This document shows, in pieces, positions 1 to 5,351 of a stretch of DNA of 5,351 nucleotides. Source of the DNA: Accumulibacter sp031732815 (lineage in GTDB: Bacteria > Pseudomonadota > Gammaproteobacteria > Burkholderiales > Rhodocyclaceae); NCBI RefSeq assembly GCF_031732815.1, contig NZ_JAVMKF010000115.1, forward strand, positions 1 through 5,351, read 5' to 3'. The position numbers and the translations under genes are program-made. Numbering within the stretch: position 1 is the stretch's first letter; the number at the start of each line of letters is the position of its first letter. The notes below the pieces were generated by a model that did not search any database, had not been told where the DNA came from, and saw only the letters and a program-made list of their open reading frames with translations.

Positions 1-533
1 CCGTTCGCGGGATGAGCGAGCGCCTCAGCCCTCTGGGAGAGGAAGACGTAACAGCCAGCACGCTTGGCCTTGGCCTCCTCTTCCGAAAACTCGTACGCCG
101 CACGATCCGCCGGCAGTTGTTCGTTAGCGTACTTCCGGTACCACCATGCAAGCCCGACGGTGATCTGTGCATGGCCAACATCGAGCGTCATAGGGCAGGT
201 CGGACAACTGGCAGGTTGCACCCACACCTTGCCGACGATGCGCTGGTACTTGTCTCGCTTCGCCCACTCGACCCGCACGTCCTTGTTGAAGACCAGGCGC
301 GAGAGGTTCTCCTTTGAGCGTTGGCCAAACGGTTGAGCTTTTTCAGGTGCGTCGATGCCCTGGAGGCGAATTTTGTGCTGCTGGTGGCTAGCGTCCAGGA
401 CGGTGATGGTATCACCGTCGGCAACACCGACGACTTTTCCCGAAAGAGTGTCGCCCCATGCAAAATGCGCTACGATCCACAGTGCCGTAGGCAGAAGACG
501 AATCCATGACCGGTGATTCCGCTCTCGAAACAT
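1..533 (-). CDS. Staphylococcal-nuclease-family (thermonuclease) protein, 3' end outside window
   Basis: A calcium-dependent nuclease of the SNase/TNase family, probably exported. I translated it from an ATG at 533, preceded by a GGGGAGG-type ribosome binding site (536-545); the frame stays open to the window edge (177 full codons seen). Residues 1-27 form a basic start plus hydrophobic stretch ending in FAWG, like a signal peptide. The core motifs are all present: ADGDT (calcium-binding Asp39 and Asp41), IRLQGIDAPE (Arg56, Asp61, Glu64) and DKYQRIVGKV (Arg98), matching the S. aureus residues Asp19, Asp21, Arg35, Asp40, Glu43 and Arg87. A CPTC pair at 110-113 is an added feature of this homologue. 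RP4 ParB is a plasmid-borne nuclease of the same superfamily, so a plasmid-maintenance or DNA-processing role is possible but inferred. Oddity: after KRAG (residues 157-160) the usual LW...PPWEW-like ending is missing and an unrelated tail follows. Family certain; exact role unknown. Confidence 0.88.
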   Translation of the reverse strand, partial: MFRERNHRSWIRLLPTALWIVAHFAWGDTLSGKVVGVADGDTITVLDASHQQHKIRLQGIDAPEKAQPFGQRSKENLSRLVFNKDVRVEWAKRDKYQRIVGKVWVQPASCPTCPMTLDVGHAQITVGLAWWYRKYANEQLPADRAAYEFSEEEAKAKRAGCYVFLSQRAEALAHPAN

Positions 534-535
534 TC

Positions 536-545
536 CCTCCTCCCC
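536..545 (-). promoter_or_regulatory. Ribosome binding site of the nuclease gene
   Basis: On the minus strand the sequence before the ATG at 533 reads GGGGAGGAGGGA. GGGGAGG leaves five bases to the start codon; the inner AGGAGG would leave only two. It supports this start codon, which also gives the signal-peptide-like N-terminus. Confidence 0.65.
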
Positions 546-552
546 GAAAGCT

Positions 553-582
553 ATTCTACGAAATGATCAACCTTGCTACCAA
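553..582 (-). promoter_or_regulatory. Candidate sigma70-type promoter for the nuclease gene
   Basis: On the minus strand TTGGTA (582-577) is followed after 18 bases by TAGAAT (558-553): four of six matches to TTGACA and five of six to TATAAT. Transcription would start near 546, giving a leader of only about 13 bases, just enough for the ribosome binding site. The -35 box lies inside the small inverted repeat at 571-584. Prediction by eye only. Confidence 0.35.
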
Positions 583-584
583 GG
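571..584. repeat. Short perfect inverted repeat, possible operator
   Basis: CCTTG CTAC CAAGG is a perfect 5-bp inverted repeat with a 4-base centre. It overlaps the candidate -35 box of the nuclease promoter and lies between two divergent genes, one of which encodes a likely DNA-binding protein. The arms are short enough to occur by chance, so an operator role is only a suggestion. Confidence 0.25.
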
Positions 585-714
585 CTGGCGCCGAAGTGGA
601 AACGTTCGTGAGTGCGTCTCGGCGAATGACGAACTGTAAGAGGAACAGACTGCGTGCTTGGCGATAGAAATCGACTCGCGCAGTAGTTGCAGAACCGTTG
701 CCCCCAACATTCCC

Positions 715-1167
715 ATGTACGCCATTTCCCGACACGAACGAAGACCGGGCATATGGTACTGGTTGGTGATGTTCACGCGGCAAGGAAAGCGGTACTACAA
801 GTCGTTTTACGACGTTCGCCGTGGCGGGTCGGAGAACGCCCTCGCCGCTGCAAAGGCCTGGCGTGACGGTCAGTTAGCTGCGATCAAGGCGCTGACGAAG
901 CGGAACTTTTGCCAGATCAAGAGGACGTCGAACCAGAGCGGCGCGCCGGGCGTTCATTTCATTCGACCGAAGAATCACCCGCAAGGCTGTTGGGCTGCAA
1001 GGCTCAAGCTGCCCGATGGTCGTGAGCGGACCAAGACGTTCTCAGTCCGAAAATATGGCGAAAGCCGGGCGTTCGAGCTTGCCGTTGAAGCGCGAAGCCA
1101 ACTGCTGGATCTGGTCGATGACAAGCCGTTTCTTCGGGATCAAGTGGCGATGAAGTTCGCCCGGTGA
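715..1167 (+). CDS. AP2-like DNA-binding domain protein (two tandem repeats)
   Basis: A 150-residue basic protein with two related units resembling the bacterial/phage AP2 domain fold. Unit 1 (about 11-53) reads W-x-V...QGKRYYKSF...RRGG...A...AWRD; unit 2 (about 77-128) reads GAPGVHF...CWAARL...DGRERTKTFSVRKYGE..A...A. Each has the AP2 pattern of aromatic beta strands, a Gly-Arg turn, a Phe, and a closing Ala-rich helix. Such small proteins are usual in phages and mobile elements and also occur as the DNA-binding part of HNH homing endonucleases. No HNH or other nuclease motif is visible here, so DNA binding alone is expected; the target is unknown. I chose the ATG at 715 because the N-terminus MYAISRHERR resembles the M-x-x-ISR starts of relatives. 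A TTG at 658 with a distant AAGAGG would add 19 residues; the frame is closed by a stop at 637. It is divergent from the nuclease gene and convergent with traC, and looks less GC-rich than the tra genes. Confidence 0.72.
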   Translation: MYAISRHERRPGIWYWLVMFTRQGKRYYKSFYDVRRGGSENALAAAKAWRDGQLAAIKALTKRNFCQIKRTSNQSGAPGVHFIRPKNHPQGCWAARLKLPDGRERTKTFSVRKYGESRAFELAVEARSQLLDLVDDKPFLRDQVAMKFAR

Positions 1168-1386
1168 CGACACATCGCACGATTGCCAACCCCGGTAGGT
1201 CGGGCAAAAACGAAATGGTCAACACGTGTCGCATGTCGCAGTCTGCACTCTGGCGTCTGACCGGCCGTGGCCTCTCATCGACACATTGAGACAGGGGAAA
1301 GCCTAATCCCGGTTACAACCCGGAACCGACAGTCGCCGCTTTTGAAAGCGTCCATTCACCACAAGGGGCTGCCGAGCAACGAACAA

Positions 1387-1416
1387 GCGGCATCGCGGTA
1401 CAGCTTGCGATGCCGC
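1387..1416 (-). terminator. Probable intrinsic terminator of the tra operon after traC
   Basis: GCGGCATCGC (1387-1396) and GCGATGCCGC (1407-1416) form a perfect 10-bp GC-rich stem with a 10-base loop, beginning 9 bases beyond the traC stop codon. Read on the minus strand the stem is followed by TTGTTCGTT, a broken T tract. On the plus strand no T tract follows, so it fits traC better than the convergent AP2-like gene. The rest of the 257-base gap (1168-1424) shows no gene or strong signal. Confidence 0.6.
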
Positions 1417-1424
1417 CGTAGCTA

Positions 1425-4163
1425 TCATCCGACCTTCACGACCCGACGCACGGCGTGCTCCTGCCTTTCCCCGCGCGCCAGCCCCTCAACACTCCACCCC
1501 TGCTGCCACTCGATCACGTCATCAACCACCGACCGAACCTGCCGCGCAATCCCTTCCTGCCCGAGCACGCTCCTGGTAGCCAGGTCATTGAAGTCGGTAA
1601 AGCCCTTCGGGTTCGCGGCCTGCTCGCCGGGCGCGAAGATCGGTAGCAGCAGCTTGCCGCCAACCGCCCGGGCGGCTTCTTCGGCCTTGCTGCGGCCGGG
1701 GTTGACGCCCTGGGTGGCCTCCAGGTGCTTGTCGTCATCGCCGGCGATCACGATCGGTTTGTCCGGGTACTTCTCGTGCAGGGCCTTGGCGACGGGTACC
1801 AGGTTCCCGGAGTCGAAGGCGGCGACGGTCGCGAAACCCAGGGTTTGTGACAGGCTGCCGGCGGTAGCGTAGCCTTCGCCGATGACCAGGACGGGTGCCT
1901 TGGCCAGCGCGTCCAGGCCGCCGATCGCATGGAAGCAGACTTCCTTGCGGCTGTCCTTGGCGAAGCGCTTGCTGCCGTCCTCGCGGATGTACTGCATCGT
2001 CCATTGCTTGCCGTCGACGTCGGTCGCCGGGATGTAGGTTTTCTGGCCTTCACGGTCGGTGAAGACGCCGGGCTGTGGTTCGATGCCCTTGGCCTTCATG
2101 TACGCGGTCGGCTCGGTGACCGGCAGCAGCTTCGTCATCTGCCGGGCGACACGCTGCGCGGTCTGCTCGTGCAACCGCTCTTGCTCGGCAGTGCGGGACT
2201 GCAGCTTCTCGGCAGCCTCGGCGAGCATCCGGGCTTTCTGCTCGGGGTCGAAGGCGTAGCCCTTCGACTTCCACTTCAGGTCGATGCCGGTCTTGTTGTT
2301 TTTCATGTAGCCGGCCGGGTGGCCGTCGAGGTGGCCGACATAAAATCCCGATCCGGATTTCTCGCTGTGCTTCTCGCCTTCGACGCTGATGCGGTGCTTC
2401 TGGCCGTCCATGATCGGGTGCTCGCCGCTCACCACACAGCCGATCGAGCGCAACGCCTCGGCGAACTCGTCCTTCGGCGTCATTGCCGGGCCTTGCTGGG
2501 TAGCGACGTTCTCGGGCTTCCAGCGCTTGAGCTTCGACAGGTCGGCTTTTGGCCCGGCGTACCAGGACTTCGCGGCCTTGTCCCACACGGCGCCGGCCGC
2601 CTTGGCGGCGACGCGTTCGCCGTAGGGAACGGCGAGATATTGGCGCGGCGGGGTGGCTTGTGGCTGCTTGGGCCGGGCGTGGGGAGTGGTCGCCGGTGTC
2701 CATCGGGCGAAGGGGGCGGAGTCCACACCGGCCGGGATGTACCAGGACTGTTCCTGACGATCCCAGCGCGCACCCAGCGCTTTCGCTTCATCCTTTTGCG
2801 GATAGGGCACGTCGATCCAAATCTTGCTGGACTGGCTGGACGGGTCTGCCTGGACGGACTGACCGGCCTGGGTAGTCTGCTGCTCACGTTCGTGTTCGGC
2901 GATCTGCCGTTGCAGATCCTTGTCGTTGAGAAGCGCAGCCACGTCGGCCGACTTGCGCGCTTCTCGGGCGGCGGCAATGTCCTCGTCGGTGCTGTTGGGG
3001 TCGCGGCGCACCCGTTCTTCCTCGATTCTCGCCAGCCGGGCCGCTTGCTCGTGCGGGTTGATCGGGTCGAGGCGGGGGTCGGCAACTGCCGCTTCGCCAT
3101 CGATTGACTCGAGCGCCGTGCTCGCGAGCACGGGGGTCTGCGTGAAGCTCTGCATGGCCGCCTCCTGATTCTCTGTGTTGTCCTGATTCTCTGCGCTATC
3201 CTGATTCTCTGCGCTATCCTGATTCTGTGCGCTGTCCTGGGTCTGTGCCTGCTGGCTGGTCTGCTCTTGAACCAGCTGCTGTTCGAGGCTCAGCACGTAG
3301 CCGTGGATCTTCTCGGCGTCGGCCGCGGCGCGAAAAATCTCCAACGGATCGTCCCGTAGGACATTGATCCACGTGCCGACGTACGCCGCGTGCTGGCCGG
3401 GGTCGTGGCCGATTCCGAGTTCGTCACCCAGGATCATGCTGGCGATTTCGGCCCGCAGCTCTTCCTTCGCGTAACCCTCGCTGCCGAAAGGATGCGCCAG
3501 GTCGCGGCCCAGGCGCGATGGGTGGCCGGTCCAGTGCCCGAGTTCGTGTAGCGCCGTCGCGTAGTAGTTGTCGGCGCTGGGAAACTGGCCCTTGTCGGGA
3601 AGGTGGATGCTGTCGGTCCGCAAGCGGTAGAAGGCGCGGTTCTGCCCACCGTGCTGGATCACGGCGCCGGACGCCCGCAGGATGGCTTCGGCGCGCTCGA
3701 CGGCGTCCCAGGTCTGTTCCCTGCGTTGCATCGGCGGCAAGCCGTCGATCTGCTCGGCGTTGAAGACGGTGGCGAAGAACACTCGCGGTCGCTCCAGCCG
3801 CACTTCCGCTTTGACCGGCTGCCCCTGGGCATCGAGGACGGGCTTGCCGCTCTCGCCGGTCCGGGTCTGCTCCTCGCTGAACTTCCAGTACTGGATGGCC
3901 GTGCCATGCTCGCCCTTGCGCACCTGCGCGCCGACAGCGGCGGCCTGCTTGTAGGTCAGCCAGCGTTGATCGATGCGGCCCTGGCTCATCAACTGGATGG
4001 CGTTGATGCCGCGATAGCGCTTGCCGGTGGTCGGGTTGATCGGGAGCAGGGAAGCGGCCTCGCCCGCTTCCCACGGCCGCTGCCAGGGCGCGGTGCCCTG
4101 TCTCAGTTGCTCGATCAGCTTCTCGGCCACCTGTTCGTGAAAGGCTTTCTTGGTCTCGGCCAT
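1425..4163 (-). CDS. traC: TraC-type DNA primase fused to ArdC-like and zincin metallopeptidase domains
   Basis: A 912-residue conjugative primase, expected to prime the transferred strand in the recipient. Domains in order: ArdC-type ssDNA-binding N-terminal domain (about 4-140, with GTAPWQRPW and TGKRYRGINAIQL); zincin metallopeptidase with HELGH (206-210) and Glu-rich third-ligand region EELRAEIAS (about 235-243); acidic Gln/Asn hexapeptide repeats (309-333); charged helical linker; two DUF5710 domains (about 447-488 and 507-548, each x-VPY...A...GA.WD...SWY); Toprim primase domain with VLVIGEGYATAGSL (758-771, the RP4 TraC EGYATA motif) and IVIAGDDD (804-811). Start: ATG at 4163 has AGGAGG eight bases upstream. 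A GTG at 4172 is in frame but lies on that site. The gene follows the traD-like gene by five bases and ends at a hairpin. The N-terminal part of RP4 TraC1 is related to the ArdC antirestriction protein, so protection of incoming DNA is a reasonable inference. An internal start at 3155 probably yields a short form. Confidence 0.93.
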   Translation of the reverse strand: MAETKKAFHEQVAEKLIEQLRQGTAPWQRPWEAGEAASLLPINPTTGKRYRGINAIQLMSQGRIDQRWLTYKQAAAVGAQVRKGEHGTAIQYWKFSEEQTRTGESGKPVLDAQGQPVKAEVRLERPRVFFATVFNAEQIDGLPPMQRREQTWDAVERAEAILRASGAVIQHGGQNRAFYRLRTDSIHLPDKGQFPSADNYYATALHELGHWTGHPSRLGRDLAHPFGSEGYAKEELRAEIASMILGDELGIGHDPGQHAAYVGTWINVLRDDPLEIFRAAADAEKIHGYVLSLEQQLVQEQTSQQAQTQDSAQNQDSAENQDSAENQDNTENQEAAMQSFTQTPVLASTALESIDGEAAVADPRLDPINPHEQAARLARIEEERVRRDPNSTDEDIAAAREARKSADVAALLNDKDLQRQIAEHEREQQTTQAGQSVQADPSSQSSKIWIDVPYPQKDEAKALGARWDRQEQSWYIPAGVDSAPFARWTPATTPHARPKQPQATPPRQYLAVPYGERVAAKAAGAVWDKAAKSWYAGPKADLSKLKRWKPENVATQQGPAMTPKDEFAEALRSIGCVVSGEHPIMDGQKHRISVEGEKHSEKSGSGFYVGHLDGHPAGYMKNNKTGIDLKWKSKGYAFDPEQKARMLAEAAEKLQSRTAEQERLHEQTAQRVARQMTKLLPVTEPTAYMKAKGIEPQPGVFTDREGQKTYIPATDVDGKQWTMQYIREDGSKRFAKDSRKEVCFHAIGGLDALAKAPVLVIGEGYATAGSLSQTLGFATVAAFDSGNLVPVAKALHEKYPDKPIVIAGDDDKHLEATQGVNPGRSKAEEAARAVGGKLLLPIFAPGEQAANPKGFTDFNDLATRSVLGQEGIARQVRSVVDDVIEWQQGWSVEGLARGERQEHAVRRVVKVG
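3153..3166 (-). promoter_or_regulatory. Internal ribosome binding site and in-frame start within traC (short TraC form)
   Basis: On the minus strand AGGAGG (3166-3161) is followed after five bases (CGGCC) by ATG (3155-3153), in frame with traC. Starting here gives a 576-residue protein beginning MQSFTQTPVL. It keeps the charged linker, both DUF5710 domains and the Toprim primase but loses the ArdC-like and peptidase domains. RP4 traC is known to make two proteins, TraC1 and TraC2, from in-frame starts, so the layout has a precedent. Translation from this site is inferred, not shown. Confidence 0.55.
3164..3235. repeat. Four tandem 18-bp units inside traC (hexapeptide repeat)
   Basis: The units start at 3164, 3182, 3200 and 3218 with consensus CCTGATTCTCTGCGCTAT on the plus strand. 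The middle two are identical and the outer two differ at a few bases; a degenerate fifth unit may follow at 3236-3253. In TraC they encode QDSAQN, QDSAEN, QDSAEN, QDNTEN, a flexible acidic linker between the peptidase and the primase half. The 18-bp period keeps the frame, so copy number could vary without breaking the gene. Confidence 0.9.
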
Positions 4164-4168
4164 CGTCC

Positions 4169-4435
4169 TCACCTCCTCGCCTTGGTGGTGGTCGTGGCGG
4201 CCGGCGCGGTGATATCCACCAGGTCGATGTCGCTCTCGGCGGCGTCCTGCTCGCTCAAGGCGTCCTCGATGAAGGCGCCGGCCTGTTCGGCCTCGTCGGG
4301 GTCGAACTCGGCCTGATAGCCGGGCGTCATCGCGTCGAGCAGCTTCTCGCGCAGCGCGCCGGCGGCGTTGGCTCGATCGTCGGCCTTCTCGATGAAGGTC
4401 ACGTCGTTTTTGGGAAGGGTGTCTCGGTCATTCAT
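4169..4435 (-). CDS. traD: Small acidic conjugal transfer protein, TraD-like
   Basis: An 88-residue, strongly acidic protein without cysteine, signal peptide or membrane segment, so probably cytoplasmic. The start is the ATG at 4435, because AAGGAG (4448-4443) lies seven bases upstream; an in-frame start further out at 4474 would skip that site. The middle part (DAMTPGYQAEFDPDEAEQAGAFIEDALSEQDA, about residues 34-65) looks like a compact acidic helical module; the tail is Thr/Ala-rich and ends in KARR. I call it TraD-like mainly from position between traF and traC, as in RP4-type Tra1 regions, plus resemblance to small proteins given that name in other proteobacterial plasmids. Its biochemical role is not known to me. 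It ends five bases before the traC ATG, its stop overlapping the spacer of the traC ribosome binding site, so the two are probably translationally coupled. Confidence 0.75.
   Translation of the reverse strand: MNDRDTLPKNDVTFIEKADDRANAAGALREKLLDAMTPGYQAEFDPDEAEQAGAFIEDALSEQDAAESDIDLVDITAPAATTTTKARR
4172..4177 (-). promoter_or_regulatory. Ribosome binding site of traC
   Basis: AGGAGG on the minus strand, eight bases before the ATG at 4163. It decides the traC start: the in-frame GTG at 4172 uses its last base and could not be served by it. It lies within the last codons of the traD-like gene. Confidence 0.8.
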
Positions 4436-4442
4436 CGCCTTT

Positions 4443-4448
4443 CTCCTT
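4443..4448 (-). promoter_or_regulatory. Ribosome binding site of the traD-like gene
   Basis: AAGGAG on the minus strand, seven bases before the ATG at 4435, in the 43-base gap after traF. It fixes an 88-residue product instead of a 101-residue one. Confidence 0.75.
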
Positions 4449-4478
4449 GCGGTTGCTGTCAGTGGGCTTGCCAACTTG

Positions 4479-5015
4479 TTACCAGGTCAAAACTGCGCGG
4501 ATCACGCCCTTGATCTGCGCACGGTGGATCGGGCCGAAGTAGCGGCCATCGAAGGACGTGCCGCTGACGTCCGACATCAGCAGCAGTTCGGAACCGTCCA
4601 GCGTGAAGCGCTCGGCCGGAAAACGCGGCAGCGGCCGGCCGTTCCTGTCGGCCTGGATCGGAGCGCTGTGCGGCAGCAGTTCGCCGTTCACGCGCACGCC
4701 TTCGTCGGTAATGGTCACGGCGTCGTCCTTGGCGGCCAGGACGCGCTTCATCAGGTAGCCGTAGCCGCCCGGGCAGAAGCCGGCCCCGAGGTAGCCCCTG
4801 GCCCTGGCCTCCTCGAAGACGCCGATGGGCGGTGGGCAGAACATCACGTAAGCGCCCTTCCCCACCGGCTCGCTGCTCAGCCAGTACAGGCCGACCGGAA
4901 TGCTTTGGGTGCTGTTGATGCGGGCGCCGCTGGCACAGGCAAGCGCGCCCAGCGCCAGGATAGCGACGCCGGCGATGGCGGTACCCGTGGCAAGGCATTG
5001 CGGCAGGCGGTTCAT
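4479..5015 (-). CDS. traF: TraF conjugative transfer peptidase (S26 family, pilin maturation)
   Basis: A 178-residue inner-membrane serine peptidase. In RP4, TraF processes the C-terminus of the TrbC pilin and joins its ends into the cyclic pilin subunit. Residues about 8-28 are a hydrophobic N-terminal anchor, followed by the catalytic region. NSTQSIPVGLYW holds Ser38, GYGYLMKRV holds Lys90 and SFDGRYFGP holds Asp156, which line up one residue off the RP4 residues Ser37, Lys89 and Asp155. The CPPP...CPGGY segment (60-84) with two cysteines is typical of this branch. The start ATG at 5015 overlaps the traG stop by four bases (ATGA), with GGGAGG about ten bases upstream inside traG, so coupling to traG translation is likely. 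The length is normal for the family and no catalytic residue is missing. Confidence 0.93.
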   Translation of the reverse strand: MNRLPQCLATGTAIAGVAILALGALACASGARINSTQSIPVGLYWLSSEPVGKGAYVMFCPPPIGVFEEARARGYLGAGFCPGGYGYLMKRVLAAKDDAVTITDEGVRVNGELLPHSAPIQADRNGRPLPRFPAERFTLDGSELLLMSDVSGTSFDGRYFGPIHRAQIKGVIRAVLTW

Positions 5016-5351
5016 AAGGTGATGCCCTCCCCTGCCGGCAGGTTGTGGAAGTGAATCAGCTTGTCGCTGTTCGTCGGCGCCGGGATCGCGGCGCGGGCCT
5101 GAAATATCGGGTCCTTGAAGTAGAGCGGCTGCTTGCCGTAGATGGCCGGGTAGCCGGCCACATACACGACCATGTCGCCGGCCTCGTCGATGTCACCGTG
5201 GGCGTTCTTGATCGGGCCCGGCATGCGCAGACACTCGTCCGGGGTCAGCAGCGGGCGCTGCACCTCCTGGATGGTGCGCGACACCTGCCCCAGCAGGGCG
5301 CTCGCGCGCCGGCCGCTGGTGGTGATCTGTTCCTTGGCGACGGTGGTTTGC
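5012..5351 (-). CDS. traG: TraG type IV coupling protein, C-terminal end only
   Basis: The last 113 codons of a VirD4/TraG-family coupling protein, the inner-membrane ATPase that links the relaxosome to the mating-pair apparatus. The gene enters from the right edge, so the Walker motifs and membrane segments are not in the window. The visible part has the RP4 TraG-like ending: a Ser/Arg/Gly-rich stretch, then VQRPLLTPDE, GDMVVYVAGYPAIYGKQPLYFKDPIF and ARAAIPAP before the stop. It overlaps traF by four bases. The identification rests on the C-terminal tail and the RP4-like neighbours; the frame is open and undamaged throughout. A GTG at 5284 is an internal Val codon, not a start. Confidence 0.9.
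   Translation of the reverse strand, partial: QTTVAKEQITTSGRRASALLGQVSRTIQEVQRPLLTPDECLRMPGPIKNAHGDIDEAGDMVVYVAGYPAIYGKQPLYFKDPIFQARAAIPAPTNSDKLIHFHNLPAGEGITL

Larger units (their letters stand above)
534..714. other. Divergent intergenic region between nuclease and AP2-like gene
   Basis: This 181-base stretch separates two genes that point away from each other, so it should hold both promoters. I see a reasonable minus-strand promoter and a small inverted repeat (listed separately). I see no convincing plus-strand promoter. If the AP2-like gene starts at the TTG at 658 instead, the region shrinks to 124 bases. Confidence 0.6.

Noticed and set aside
626..667. Possible 13-codon leader peptide on the plus strand before the AP2-like gene
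   Set aside because: No ribosome binding site before the ATG and no attenuator-like structure after it.
1180..1204. Imperfect hairpin TTGCC...GGCAA after the AP2-like gene
   Set aside because: Only five plus two base pairs with a 3x3 internal loop, and it is followed by an A run, not T, on the plus strand.
1310..1328. Inverted repeat CGGTT...AACCG
   Set aside because: Five-base arms with a nine-base loop are expected by chance in GC-rich DNA.
1267..1872. Plus-strand open frame covering the convergent gap and the traC 3' end
   Set aside because: About three quarters of it is antisense to the Toprim region; the product is Ser/Arg-rich with no motif, and no ribosome binding site precedes it.
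2050..2703. Minus-strand open frame in another phase inside traC
   Set aside because: Arg/Ala-rich shadow of the DUF5710/primase coding sequence with no motif.
1929..3107. Long plus-strand open frame (392 codons) opposite traC
   Set aside because: It lies fully antisense to clearly conserved DUF5710 and Toprim coding sequence, has the low-complexity Leu/Gly/Arg/Val composition typical of GC-rich shadow frames, and no recognisable domain.
4164..4172. GTG at 4172 as the traC start
   Set aside because: It overlaps the AGGAGG that serves the ATG at 4163 with ideal spacing.
3603..4316. Plus-strand open frame (237 codons) opposite the ArdC-like and peptidase region
   Set aside because: Antisense to the HELGH-bearing domain and the traD-like gene; no family resemblance.
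4368..5054. Plus-strand open frame (228 codons) opposite traF
   Set aside because: Antisense to traF, whose catalytic residues are all conserved; composition is typical of a shadow frame.
1..5351. CRISPR arrays, tRNA or rRNA genes, insertion-sequence ends, oriT
   Set aside because: I looked for regular repeats with spacers, tRNA-like cloverleafs, terminal inverted repeats and an RP4-like oriT/nick region and saw none; the only tandem repeat is the 18-bp coding one in traC.

Overview
The window is a fragment of a conjugative element, either an IncP-like plasmid or an integrative and conjugative element. The host is probably a GC-rich beta- or gammaproteobacterium, such as a Xanthomonas, Pseudomonas or Burkholderia relative. 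Base and codon use together with RP4-type Tra1 homologues suggest this; no chromosomal marker gene is present to settle the host.

Right part (5351 down to 1425, all on the minus strand): a compact transfer operon in the order traG (C-terminal end only), traF, traD-like, traC. traG encodes the coupling protein. traF encodes the pilin-maturing S26-type peptidase, with Ser38, Lys90 and Asp156 all visible. The small acidic protein is in the traD position. traC encodes a 912-residue mosaic: ArdC-type N-terminal domain, HELGH zincin metallopeptidase, hexapeptide repeat linker, two DUF5710 domains and a Toprim primase with the EGYATA motif of RP4 TraC. Genes overlap or lie a few bases apart and have good ribosome binding sites. 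Unlike RP4, no topoisomerase gene (traE) lies between traD and traF. A perfect 10-bp hairpin just after the traC stop probably ends the transcript.

The most interesting signal is inside traC. An AGGAGG sits five bases before an in-frame ATG (3155), at the end of the repeat linker. This predicts a second, shorter product (576 residues) that carries the DUF5710 and primase parts without the ArdC and peptidase parts. It would mirror the TraC1/TraC2 pair of RP4.

Left part (1 to about 1170): two accessory genes diverge from a 181-base region. On the minus strand is a secreted or periplasmic staphylococcal-nuclease-family protein. Its catalytic residues are complete, but its tail does not look like the family and it runs off the window. 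On the plus strand is a 150-residue protein with two AP2-like DNA-binding repeats, convergent with traC. Between it and traC lie 257 bases with no gene, holding only the terminator hairpin.

Together the operon supplies the coupling and pilin-maturation functions and a primase/antirestriction protein likely to act in the recipient. The left-hand genes look like cargo with lower GC content.
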